DNA from: Diphasiastrum complanatum
Lineage: Eukaryota; Streptophyta; Lycopodiopsida; Lycopodiales; Lycopodiaceae
Assembly (NCBI GenBank): GCA_029204225.1
Contig: MU832117.1
Coordinates: forward strand, 22,473 to 86,472
Direction: 5' to 3'
Length of the DNA: 64,000 bases
Below, one piece after another: positions 50,489 to 62,669 of the stretch. Numbering within the stretch: position 1 is the first letter of the stretch; each line of letters starts with the position of its first letter. A model generated the notes under the pieces. That model ran no database searches. It was not told the origin of the DNA and saw only the letters and a list, made by a program, of their open reading frames with translations. The translations under genes were made by a program, and so were the position numbers.

Positions 50489-50831
50489 TCCTTCAGCAAT
50501 AAGGATGAGAGCAATCAAAGCAGCTGCTGGTCAATGCTCCAAAAGGCTGCACATAACAGAGAAGACTAATCAAAGTCTTACATTTAGATATAAAGGGAGA
50601 AACCTGACATGATTTCCAAATATTTCTCGGGAAACCCATTTCTTTGTTATCCCATTGAAACTGACTTGATGCTCTTTTGGATTGATGGGATTTCCTTCTC
50701 CAGAATAATGGTGCCTTAAGATCCGATTGAGGTTCGAAAATGTCCGAATCTTCTAAAGAAACCACATCAGTTAGCTCAGAAGCAACAAGGAGGAGTGAGT
50801 GGCACAACAGCAAGCGAGAAGCACTGATCAT
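50489..50831 (-). other. Upstream ORF / possible 5' exon of the PPR gene
   Basis: An ATG at 50831 opens MISASRLLLCHSLLLVASEL..., which resembles an organelle-targeting leader (Ser/Arg/Leu-rich). It is in a different frame from the PPR coding sequence. The strong-looking CAG|GTTTCT donor (50604/50603) and TTATGTGCAG acceptor (50547) keep it out of frame and run to a stop. Only a 55-58 bp intron from GTAAGA (50581) would join the frames, which is shorter than usual for plants. It could be a 5' UTR or the missing transit peptide. Confidence 0.3.
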
Positions 50832-51025
50832 CTTTGTTGTTGTTGTTGCAATGGGATAGAGCTAAAACAAAAATGTAAAAGACACTAAACCCTAAAGTGG
50901 AGAATTAGCATAGAATATAAGATATACTAAATCATTAAATAGGAGAGAAATACCAAAGAATGTAATACATACTAAACCCTAAAATGAAGAAGAAATAGCA
51001 AAAATTGTAACACAAATCAAACCCC

Positions 51026-51070
51026 ATAATGGGGGATAAATATCAATCATAATGGGGGATAAATATCAAT
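51026..51070 (+). repeat. 22-23 bp tandem duplication
   Basis: cataatgggggataaatatc occurs twice in a row, units 51026-51048 and 51049-51070. Confidence 0.9.
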
Positions 51071-51082
51071 GAGATTACTACT

Positions 51083-51185
51083 AGGGAGAGAATGAATGTG
51101 TGCACTCCTTGGAGATGATTATTGAGTTTTGATTAGGGAGAGAATGAATGTGTACACTCTTGGATACGATTCTTGAGTTTTGATT
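51083..51185 (+). repeat. ~51 bp tandem duplication
   Basis: Two adjacent units (51083-51134 and 51135-51185), each agggagagaatgaatgtgt...ttgagttttgatt, with a few differences. It lies upstream of the PPR gene. Confidence 0.9.
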
Positions 51186-51456
51186 GGTTTATGTATGTCT
51201 CAAGTTTTTTTAATCATACCATTGTCCTCATTGACTTGTTAAGATGGTTGAGTTGCAACATGACACATGGCTAATAATTTCATAAGCAAACAGTCATAAT
51301 TTAATTTGCTTACAAAGTTTTGTGTAGAAAAATGTGTTTGGAAATGGTTTGGGAACGTAGTCAATTGCTAAGTTACTAGGAATGGATATATGAATCGAAA
51401 TTTGGATTGAAACTCGAAAATTGTGAGAGAAATAGCTACATAGTGACCATGACCAA

Positions 51457-51563
<107 letters not shown>

Positions 51564-51616
51564 GCCTAGTTGAGATGTGCCACATTGCCCTCGATCACTA
51601 GCAAGTGCAAGAGGTC

Positions 51617-51620
<4 letters not shown>

Positions 51621-51700
<80 letters not shown>
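51621..51700 (+). repeat. (GA)n microsatellite, 80 bp
   Basis: A pure GA array starting after caatt at 51620, 60 bases beyond the previous array. Confidence 0.97.
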
Positions 51701-51702
<2 letters not shown>

Positions 51703-52130
51703 ATTTTAGAATCTTAGCAATTGTCTTGAATCTGTTAGTAGGATCACGCGCTTATCAGCGCAATTGTATTGTGGTCTGATCGTTGTATTTACAACTTTAA
51801 TATACAGATTCGCTATTGTTCTACACCTTTGCATTCTTGTTGAATGATAACTCTCGTTCCTCTCACACAAACGCTGTTAAGAAGAGAATTGTATGGCTGT
51901 CTCTGACGCCTGAATTAATTCCACATTCTTCTCATATCAGGTTATTAGTATGAGAGGATTGCATGGCTCTCTCAGACGCCTAATTCCTTTTGCAATCTCT
52001 CTTTCACGACAGTCTATGACTCCTACACTGATAATTTGATTCCACACACAAAGAACTGCTCATAACTCCATTCGCTAAATAATCCACGGTCCTGGTTATA
52101 ACAATTTCATTGTTTTTCTTCCAATAGAAG
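51701..52130 (+). repeat. Probable 5' LTR of copia element C (left end uncertain)
   Basis: It precedes a tRNA-iMet primer-binding site at 52131-52142. It contains two ~45 bp related blocks (agaattgtatggctgtctctgacgcctgaatt... and ggattgcatggctctctcagacgcctaattc...) that form an internal direct repeat. No second LTR copy is in the window, so only the right end is secure. Confidence 0.55.
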
Positions 52131-52142
52131 TGGTATCAGAGC
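52131..52142 (+). other. tRNA-iMet primer-binding site of element C
   Basis: tggtatcagagc. A decayed duplicate, catagaagtggtattagagc, follows 70 bases later. Confidence 0.8.
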
Positions 52143-52291
52143 TGATATCTAATTCGGCCCATAGAGTGATATCAGTGTCTGCTCCCATAGAAGTGGTATT
52201 AGAGCATAGGTTCATTGGATTACTAGAGTCTAGGATTTATTCCAACTCTATAGAGCTGTTCTTTTTGTTTGTGTTTCATCTCTGCTACTCA

Positions 52292-52594
52292 ATGGCTATG
52301 GAAGGTTCAACCTAATAGATCCGCTTGATCAACAAATTCAACGGAGATGACTTTCACATGTGGAAGTTCAAGATGAGGATGATCATGATCGAGAAAGAGT
52401 TGTGGGAGTACGTAAATGGTTCAATACCCAAGTCGGTAGAACCTGAATTGCTTCCAACATGGGAAGCAAAGGATGGCAAAGCACTCGCCATTGTATCCCT
52501 GAATCTGAAGGACACTCAGATTGCTCACATGTCAAACAACACCACCTCCAAAGAAGCGTGGGATATCCTTACAAGCATCTACGAGACTTCAGAG
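52292..52594 (+). pseudogene. Copia element C gag N-terminus, interrupted
   Basis: From ATG 52292 the frame reads MAMEGST, two stops, then LINKFNGDDFHMWKFKMRMIM, GSIPKSVEPELLPTWEAKDG and SKEAWDILTSIYET, the typical Ty1/copia gag start (UBN2-like). It ends abruptly at about 52594, where an X-type LTR begins. The rest of the element is not found beyond the X sequence. Confidence 0.8.
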
Positions 52595-53464
52595 TTAGAA
52601 ATCAGAGTTAATCTGATATACATTTTATGTAAGCTCTAAATGTGATATTGTAATTAGTGTACAATTAATTACATTTGCTGTATTCAATTGTGTTCGGGAC
52701 GTGGCCCGTTAGGATATATTGATCGGGCACTGATCCCGTAGATGGCTACTTGGGTTAGCCAGGTAGCCACACGTAGGAAAAATTATCCTGTACAAAGTTA
52801 TATATAGTACTTGCTATACTCAGGGGCATGTCTTGAGTTTGTAGGTCGAATTTGGCCATATTGGGCCCAACCTTAGTTTGACAGGTGGTAGGCCAATTTT
52901 AGGACACCTGCCTTTTCATGCAGTTTGTGAATACTCTATATGTACAGTGTTTCTTTGTAATCTATTAGCTTTTGTTGTGCCATCTTTGAGAGCTTGCGAG
53001 GAGTGGCTCTTGTAATTGTGTGATGTGATCTGCATACTGCACTAGATTCTATCAAAATTTCAACTTGGTATCAGAGCATCCAAGTGGTGCAGGTATGCAC
53101 GATCTAGTGGAGCTATGGGCTAGCTTGGATGTGATGGGCTACATTTGCCATTTGGGTATCGCAGGGCCAAATTCGAGGCAATTTTTGGATGGTGAAACTT
53201 GTTACAGGACGACACAATGAGGCATTATCGCTTCGGAATCATTATTGCTTAATTCTGATAGGGTAACAAGGTGTTTGAAGCGGTAAATGCAGTATGGGGG
53301 CAAATGGTAGCGGAATTGTATGGAGAAAGCTAGTTTTGGCGACGAAAGTGCAGTTTGGCGGCGTGACTACTTATCATTGGCGACAATTTTGAGAGGGCAA
53401 GCAATCACACGTGAGAGGTTGGCATGGTATGCCGGTTACAGGTGAAAAATTCTTGTGATCAGGT
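52595..53464 (+). mobile_element. X-family LTR element, 5' LTR and start of interior, inserted in gag of element C
   Basis: The LTR 52595-53064 is the counterpart of 37168-37631. The primer-binding site tggtatcagagc follows at 53066-53077. Bases 53130-53464 match the reverse complement of 40670-41000, and similarity stops at cttgtgatcaggt. The rest of the element and its 3' LTR are missing. It codes for nothing recognisable. Confidence 0.75.
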
Positions 53465-54035
53465 AAAAACATACAAGATAAATGTGCAATAATGAGGTAA
53501 GTTTGTAAACATCAAGTGTGGTGAAAGATAGATACATAAAACTCACCGAAGGACCAACTTCGGGTCGCACAAACAATGAATCTCTCTCAATCTGCTCGTA
53601 CATGCGAACATGCGATATGATAATATGTCACTCTTGTCACAATGCATATTTGCATCGTGTATGTGGGCATGCTATTCTCTGGTTTAGCTAGGCCTCTGAT
53701 CCAATTTGTGATGGTCCAGCCTCATATGAAGAAGAAGAATGTGAACTTGCCATTTGCATCAGTCCACCTTGCCAAATCTAAACCAATAGTTCATAAACAA
53801 ATTAGAGAGAAAGAAACGATTGCCAAATTGAAGACACATATATAACCACTAAGATTGTACATTTCACTAGCTAGGATCTTGTTCCAATGTTATCAATTGA
53901 TTCATCAATATACATCACATAACCCAAAAATATCATTTCTTTGGTTTGTACTTTAAACCTGAAAAAAAATCATTACCAAATCATTGCCTAATTAAATGGA
54001 TACATATGGATAATATTATACATTTTGCTAACTTG
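53465..54035. other. No feature recognised
   Basis: AT-rich sequence between the truncated X element and the telomere-like tract. Confidence 0.4.
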
Positions 54036-54039
54036 TACT

Positions 54040-54530
54040 TTCAATCCTAAATCTTAAATCCTAAACTCTAACAATAATCCCTAAACTCTGAACCCTAAGT
54101 TTTAACTCCTAAACCCTAAACTCAACACCCTAAATCCTAAACCCTAAACCCTAAACCCTATGCTCTAAATCGTAATATCTAACCTCTAAATCCTAAATCA
54201 TAAACTCAATATTCTAAACCCTAAACCCTAAACCCTAGTTATATCCTAAACTTCAAATCCTAAACTCTAAACCCTAAACTCCAAACCCCAAACCTTAAAT
54301 TCAAACTCCAAATCCTGAATCTTTAACCTCATATCCAATATCCTAATTTCTAAATTCTAAATTCTAAATCCTAAACTCAATACCTGAAACCCTATGTCCT
54401 AAACTTGAAGCTTTAAACTTAAACTCTAAATACCAAACCCCAACTCTAAATTGTAATCCCCAAGGCCAAGACCCTAAATCCTTAATTCTATGCCCTAAAA
54501 TTCAAACTCTAAACCCTAATCCATATGCCC
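54040..54530 (+). repeat. Degenerate interstitial telomere-like tract (CCCTAAA)n
   Basis: Dozens of variants of the plant telomere unit CCCTAAA, including exact runs such as ccctaaaccctaaacccta near 54137-54160 and 54216-54236, among degenerate units (cctaaac, ctctaaa, tcctaaat). The orientation is constant over ~490 bp. Confidence 0.88.
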
Positions 54531-54589
54531 CAAAATGAAAACTATAGTCTAGCACCTTTGATAATACATTGTACCTTTGTAAGGCAAGG

Positions 54590-54735
54590 CCAAAAAATCT
54601 AATGCATTTTATCGTCTTGAACAAAATTTCTATCTAGGCAAAATCGGAATCTAGGGTTGAAAGTGCATTATCTAACACTCCATCTCTAGATTCAGACCGA
54701 CCGCAACGAGTTTCATTTTCTCCCCATCATCCCAA
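54590..54735 (+). repeat. LTR fragment related to the 5' LTR of element E
   Basis: tctatctaggcaaaatc, gcattatctaacactccatc and ccaatcagattccatca match the reverse complement of 62457-62590. After ccatca the sequence departs without a primer-binding site, so this is a 3' LTR end or a solo remnant. Confidence 0.6.
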
Positions 54736-54839
54736 TCAGATTCCATCAGCTGAAGAAACATCAAGTTTCTACCCACAAAGTGCTTCTAGCTTGTGATCAC
54801 AAACCCACATAAATACACAGGAAAATATCGCAGGCAAAA

Positions 54840-55445
54840 ACTGCTACCAGACTGCATGATGGGAGAACCGCAACCGCACCACAAGGGGCCTACATGTGGT
54901 TCCTCATGGCCCTGAGTTCCAAAGGGAACAAACCACCGCAAACCACCACAACCGCAATGAAGACGACTTTAGCAAAATCCATCGCAGGCAGCCAGCCGCA
55001 AGGCCCAGCCAAACGACTTCAAGGAAGCAACCGCAGACAATCGCATAGTTAGAGTTGCGGAGACCAACGAGCAACTCAGTGAAGCCACCGCATAGTCAAA
55101 GTTGTGGAGACCAACGAGTGACCACAACGTAGGCTACTGAAGGAGCTCTACCTATGGCTCATTACAGAGCGAAGCCAAAGGAAGAACCGCAAGGCTCCAC
55201 CCACGGCTCATTGTGAAGGAAGCTAGGGGAAACCGCCAACGAAGAGCCACAAGGCCTTACATATGTTTTCATCAAAGAAAACCAAACGCGACCGCATCTT
55301 CACCGCAAGGGAATGACCGTGGTCACCTACAACTGCAAAAGTGGCAGATCTTCACAACGCAAGAACAAGGAAGATCAACCAAAGAGTACCGCATGGAGAA
55401 TGGGCTCCACGGAGAACAACGACAACAAACTGGAAGCCGTTAGAC
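54840..55445 (+). repeat. ACCGCA-rich, internally duplicated region
   Basis: Frequent accgca/ccgcaa words and nearly adjacent duplicates, for example gcatagt..agagttg.ggagaccaacgag at 55043-55080 and 55091-55125, and ct.cacc.a.ggctcatt at about 55149 and 55197. No coding frame is convincing. A ctatataaac box at about 55500 just downstream resembles a plant TATA box, possibly inside an LTR. Confidence 0.4.
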
Positions 55446-55779
55446 GTGCTTAACCAGTTCTTGTAACCAATGATTAGCATAAACCCCCTTCTCTCTATTC
55501 CTATATAAACATGATACATGCGAGAGAGAAGGTAGAACAATTGATGATGCAAAGCATCCGCTAGTAAGCAAGATCTATAGATTGTTCGTAAGAAATAGTT
55601 TCTCTTGCGTCGACGCATTGTGCGGTATGCCAAGCAGCGCTCACAAAAAGGTCATTGATGTAACACATATGCTATTTGCACATTTTGTTTTGTGTAAAAT
55701 CTTGAATGCTTGATGTTAGTTCATTGTTCATGCATATTCAGCTTTCATTCTACATTCCGCACAAAGGCTCATTTATTTG

Positions 55780-55957
55780 AATGTTTTATAAATTAGTAAG
55801 TAGGTCAGCAATGTGTGTCTACACCTTGGAAGAGTATCGATAGATAGCAAGTCTTTTTGAAGAGTAGGCACATATAGAACGTCGTCAAGCCTTCTGTCTC
55901 TTCCATTAGTATTCAATCACAGCGCTCCAGTTCCACTGATTTGGTGTCTGGAACCAT
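55780..55957 (-). pseudogene. Copia element E protease/pol continuation below the D insertion
   Basis: On the minus strand DGSRHQISGTGAL continues directly from the protease frame that ends at 61259 (RYIILE), across the D element. DVLYVPTLQKDLLSI then follows, the block before GAG-pre-integrase. Stops break it, and similarity fades near 55780. Confidence 0.7.
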
Positions 55958-55962
55958 CTTCC

Positions 55963-56568
55963 AGTCGAAAATCAGTGGGTTAGTCAGCGGAAGCTTGAGC
56001 CGGTGCGTGTAGGATAAAAAAACGCCACAAACAAGAGCAGAATATTAAAATTGAAAGATTCTGACAAATGCACAAAGAAACAATACAGTAGTGGAATTGA
56101 GAATTTGCACTCTGATCAATATCAAACAGTGAGTACAATGCTTGAAGTGATAACTTCAGCTTACAGTCGTTGAGAGTGATAACTCTTGTTATAGAAACTC
56201 GAATAATTAGAAGAAGTTTTCTGATGAAGATTCTAGGATTAATATCCTACAAAATAGCCACAACTAACTTTTGTTGCAGTTATTAGAACCGCCTCATTAC
56301 AGTTAATGCATGTACAAAGTAAGCAGACTATCAACGCGAAGTTGTTGGGTCGGATTTTAGACCGACAGTATCAAAATTTACAAGTATCAAAAAAATGTAC
56401 AATGACTCGAATAATATATAGTTTTTCAAGTCGATCCAATATCAAAAAATTCTGAAAACTTTGATCCTAAATTTTTCGATCCTCTGAACATAAATTCTAG
56501 CCTTCTGTTCTGGTTTTTCAGGATGCTCGTTATTGAATGGATTTGAGGCTGAGCATCGAATTCCAACA
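55963..56568 (-). repeat. 3' LTR of element D
   Basis: On the minus strand TGTTGGAATTCGATGC... to ...CACTGATTTTCGACT. It matches the 5' LTR along its length and follows the polypurine tract. Confidence 0.88.
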
Positions 56569-56750
56569 CTCCCCCTTAATGTGGATCTTGAAAAAAAATT
56601 ATTTTTAGATTCAACATGTCATTGAATCTGAGATGGTGCTCCTTTGACAGAGCCTTCGTGAAGTAATCTGCTGCCATTGATTATGTCCTGCAGTAGACTA
56701 AGGATACCTCCTTGCTTTGTACTTTCTATCTCAAATAGTGAAATTTGATT

Positions 56751-59600
<2,850 letters not shown>

Positions 59601-59620
59601 GCTGCTTCATCTTCCTCATG

Positions 59621-60503
59621 CTATTGTATCAAATAACTAGTTGAGACAGAATTCGCTTGTTGTTGGAACTGCTTCTTCTTCTCATTGTTGAATTTTAGAG
59701 TTCTATAGTCCTTGATCTCATGTCCAGTTCTCTTGCAGTATCTACAGAAAGGTTTTTGCTTTGATTGGAAAGATGAAGAGTTCAAATTTTGACTCATGCT
59801 TGAATTTGACCCTGAGCCAGAACTCGACCCAAAGCCAAAATTCAAACTTGAGTCAAAATTTGATCATGACTGCATATTGCTCTTCTTTTTGGATCTGAAC
59901 CTTTGATTTTTGGAATATAGAGTTTGAGGATCTGACAGATCTTCTTGCCTCCTCTTGTTGGAGTAATGAGATCACTCTTGAAAGGGAGATCTTCTCTTGG
60001 ACCAAAATTGCTAGGACCCAATTTTCATAGGCCTCAAGAAGACTCAATAATAGAGTCATAACAACATCACTATCTTCAATGACTGAGCCAGTTGCAGTCA
60101 TCTGTTCCATAAGATTTTGAAAGGTGTTGATATGACTTGAAACACTTGTTGCCTCATACATTCTTAGAGTGAAGAATTTCTTCCTCAAATGGAGTTTGGA
60201 GGAGACATCCCTGATATCGTAGAGTGTTGCTAGAATGTCCCGTGCATCCTTAGCAGTCTGAGAAGCTCTTATGTGGCTGATTTGATTGTCTTTGATGTTG
60301 AGAGTGATCATGGCAAAAGCATTGCCATCTTTCAGCCTCCATTTAGTGATAGTGGTTGCATTACCTTCAGGTTTAACTTATGTGCCATCAACAATGTCCC
60401 ACAGTTCCTTGGCTAGTAATATGACCTTCATTTTGAATTTCCAGAGATGGTAGTTGCTTCCATCGAGTCTGTCGATTAGAGAAGAACTAGAAGACGGATC
60501 CAT
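59621..60503 (-). pseudogene. Element D gag
   Basis: ATG at 60503 opens MDPSSSSSLIDRLDGSNYHLW followed by KFKMK, the classical copia gag start. After one TAA, ITLNIKDNQISHIRASQTAKD, then an acidic helical region. A frameshift leads to the zinc knuckle CRYCKRTGHEIKDY (C-x2-C-x4-H-x4-Y, last Cys lost) near 59750. gag forms the virus-like particle. Confidence 0.8.
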
Positions 60504-60646
60504 TCTGGTTGAGCGAGGATCGTTGGTAGAAACAACAATTTCGAGATACTGTTGGCTGCGTACTTGCTAGAATAACGTCTTGATAGAGACAAGACTCAAT
60601 AATCCGTAATGAAATGCAGATTGCTGAACTGTCCGCTCTGATACCA

Positions 60647-61253
60647 TGTCAAAAATCAGTGGGTTAGTCAACGAAAGCTCGAGCGGGTGCGTGTAGGATT
60701 GGAAACGCCACAAACAATAGCAGAATATTGAAATTGAAAGATTCAGACAAATGCACAAAGAAAGATACATTAGTGGGACTAAGAATGTGCACTCTGATTA
60801 ATATCAAACAGTGAGTACAATGCTTGAAGTGATAACTTCAACTTACCGTTGTTCTCTTGTTACAAAAACTCGAATAATTAGAAAAAGACTTTTGATGAAG
60901 ATTCTAGTTTATATCCTACAAAATATCTACAACTACCTTTTGTTGCAGTTATTACAACCGCCTCATTACAATTAATGCATGTACAAAGTGGGCCGACTAT
61001 CAACGTGAAGTCGTTGGGTCGAGGATTTTAGACCTATAGTATCAAAATTTACAAGTATCGAAAAATTGTACAATAACTCAAAAAATACTAACTCGAATAA
61101 TATAGAATTTTTTGAGTCAATCCAGTATCAAAAAATTCTGAAAACTTTGATCCTAGATTTTTTGATCCTCTGAACATAAATTTGAGCCTTTTGTTCTAGG
61201 TTTTCATGATGCTCATTATTGAATGGATTGAGGCTGATCATCGAATTCCAACG
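60647..61253 (-). repeat. 5' LTR of element D
   Basis: On the minus strand CGTTGGAATTC... to ...CTGATTTTTGACA, followed by the primer-binding site TGGTATCAGAGC. Confidence 0.88.
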
Positions 61254-61258
61254 CTTCC

Positions 61259-62456
61259 AAGATTATGTATCTCGAGGACTCTGTTGACTCTGTTTCTTGA
61301 TAATCATTGATCATATGTTTGGTTGTCACAAAGTGTGACGTGGCACCTAAGTCAAGGATCACTTCTTGTGTATCTGATTTTGATGTAGTGCATACATCAG
61401 TGCATAAGTAAGTTGTTGGGTTCTTGCTATTGGCTCTGTCTTTAGCCATCTTGGAGGATTCTGATTCCTCCACATAGGAAGAACTGTTCGTGTTCTCCCG
61501 GTTGTTCTGAGTTTGTTTGCTTCTTGGATTTTGATAGTAGTCCATGGCTACATGACCTTTCTTGTGACAATGGATGCATTCTATCTTGGGATTAAGCCAA
61601 TGTATGTCAACGGTGTGGCCTTGACGTTTGCATCTCACGCATGTCTTTTTGTCACCACCTTGTTGCTTTGGCTTGTCTTTGCCTTTCCACTTGTCTTTGT
61701 TCTGACTCTCTCTTAGGCTTAAACTTCTTCTTATGTTTCTCTTTATTGTTATAGAGAGCTTGATCAGAGGCGTTCTTGTCATCAAGGTGTTCACGGGCCT
61801 CTACTTTTTCTCTGATTTCTGTCACACCCTTCTCAAGGGTCATTTGTGAATCTTTAGCCAGCAGAGTTTGAGTGGTCTGGAAAGATCTTGTTAGAGCTCA
61901 TAGCAGGTAGGTGAGCTGCTTCTCCACTAAGACTGCATGTTCCGTTCCAACGTTGTGTAATGATAGGAGCAGATCCTTTATTTTTCTGATAAAGGACGTG
62001 AGGTCGTTGACATCCCATCTTAGGTAGGTTATCTGATCTTCTAAATGCATGATCTGTGTGTGCGATTTAGTTTGGAACCTAGCTAGTAATGCATCTCACA
62101 TCTCTCTGCATTAGAGAGTGAGACGAGGTCAAGCATAATACTATCTTCAATGGAAGAGGACAAGATAACTATTGCTTTGTCATTCCATTTCTTTCCATTC
62201 TTGTAGCTTGTGCCGGTAGGCGTCTCTTCCGATCAGTCTACCGAAGGCCATAGACCTTCTCCCTTCAAGATGAGAGAAGTCTTTACCTTCCATGCTAGGA
62301 AGTTTGACCCGGAGGACTCAAGAACTGTGTATTCGTCGAATGTATACTGCTAATAGATGCCATTTTTTGCAAACAATGTTTCAGCTTGAATTCAAGCTCT
62401 TTGTTTTGAATGGAAAGAAACCTTCAAGCTTTGATAACCTCTGCTCTGATACCAAC
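61259..62456 (-). pseudogene. Copia element E gag-protease, split by element D
   Basis: After the primer-binding site (62454-62443), broken frames read VLESSGSNFLAWKVKTSLIL (gag start, ~62310) and a charged middle. The 61794-61259 frame has two zinc-knuckle-like blocks (CVRCKRQGHTVDIHW, CIHCHKKGHVAMDYY, each with its last Cys replaced) and protease LDLGATSHFV (copia proteases have DSGAS/T; here DLGAT). The frame stops at RYIILE, where D begins, and resumes at 55957. Confidence 0.8.
62443..62454 (-). other. tRNA-iMet primer-binding site of element E
   Basis: gctctgatacca on the plus strand, next to the LTR end CCATCAGT. Confidence 0.8.
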
Positions 62457-62620
62457 TGATGGAATCTGATTGGGACGATGAAAAAAAAAACGAAACATGT
62501 TGCGGTCGGTGATGGACCATCTGAATCCAGAGATGGAGTGTCAGATAATGCGCTTTCAACGCTTGATTCTGATTTTGCCTAGATAGAGTTGAACTCTCAG
62601 CTACGGCTACTGCTGCATCT
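62457..62620 (-). repeat. 5' LTR of element E (partial)
   Basis: Its inner ~135 bp are shared with 54590-54735 on the other strand. A 10 bp inverted pair, gtgatggacc (about 62510) and ggtccatcac (about 62642), lies across and just beyond it. The outer boundary is unclear, because plus-strand copia sequence of element F begins near 62670. Confidence 0.5.
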
Positions 62621-62669
62621 TTGAATAGTAGATGCAGGGAAGGTCCATCACCTTCTCAGGTGATTCATG

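Noticed and set aside
50489-50518. Extending the PPR protein to the frame start at 50518
   Set aside because: The first codon there is TTG, not ATG, and an in-frame TGA lies just upstream. The first real ATG is at 50488.
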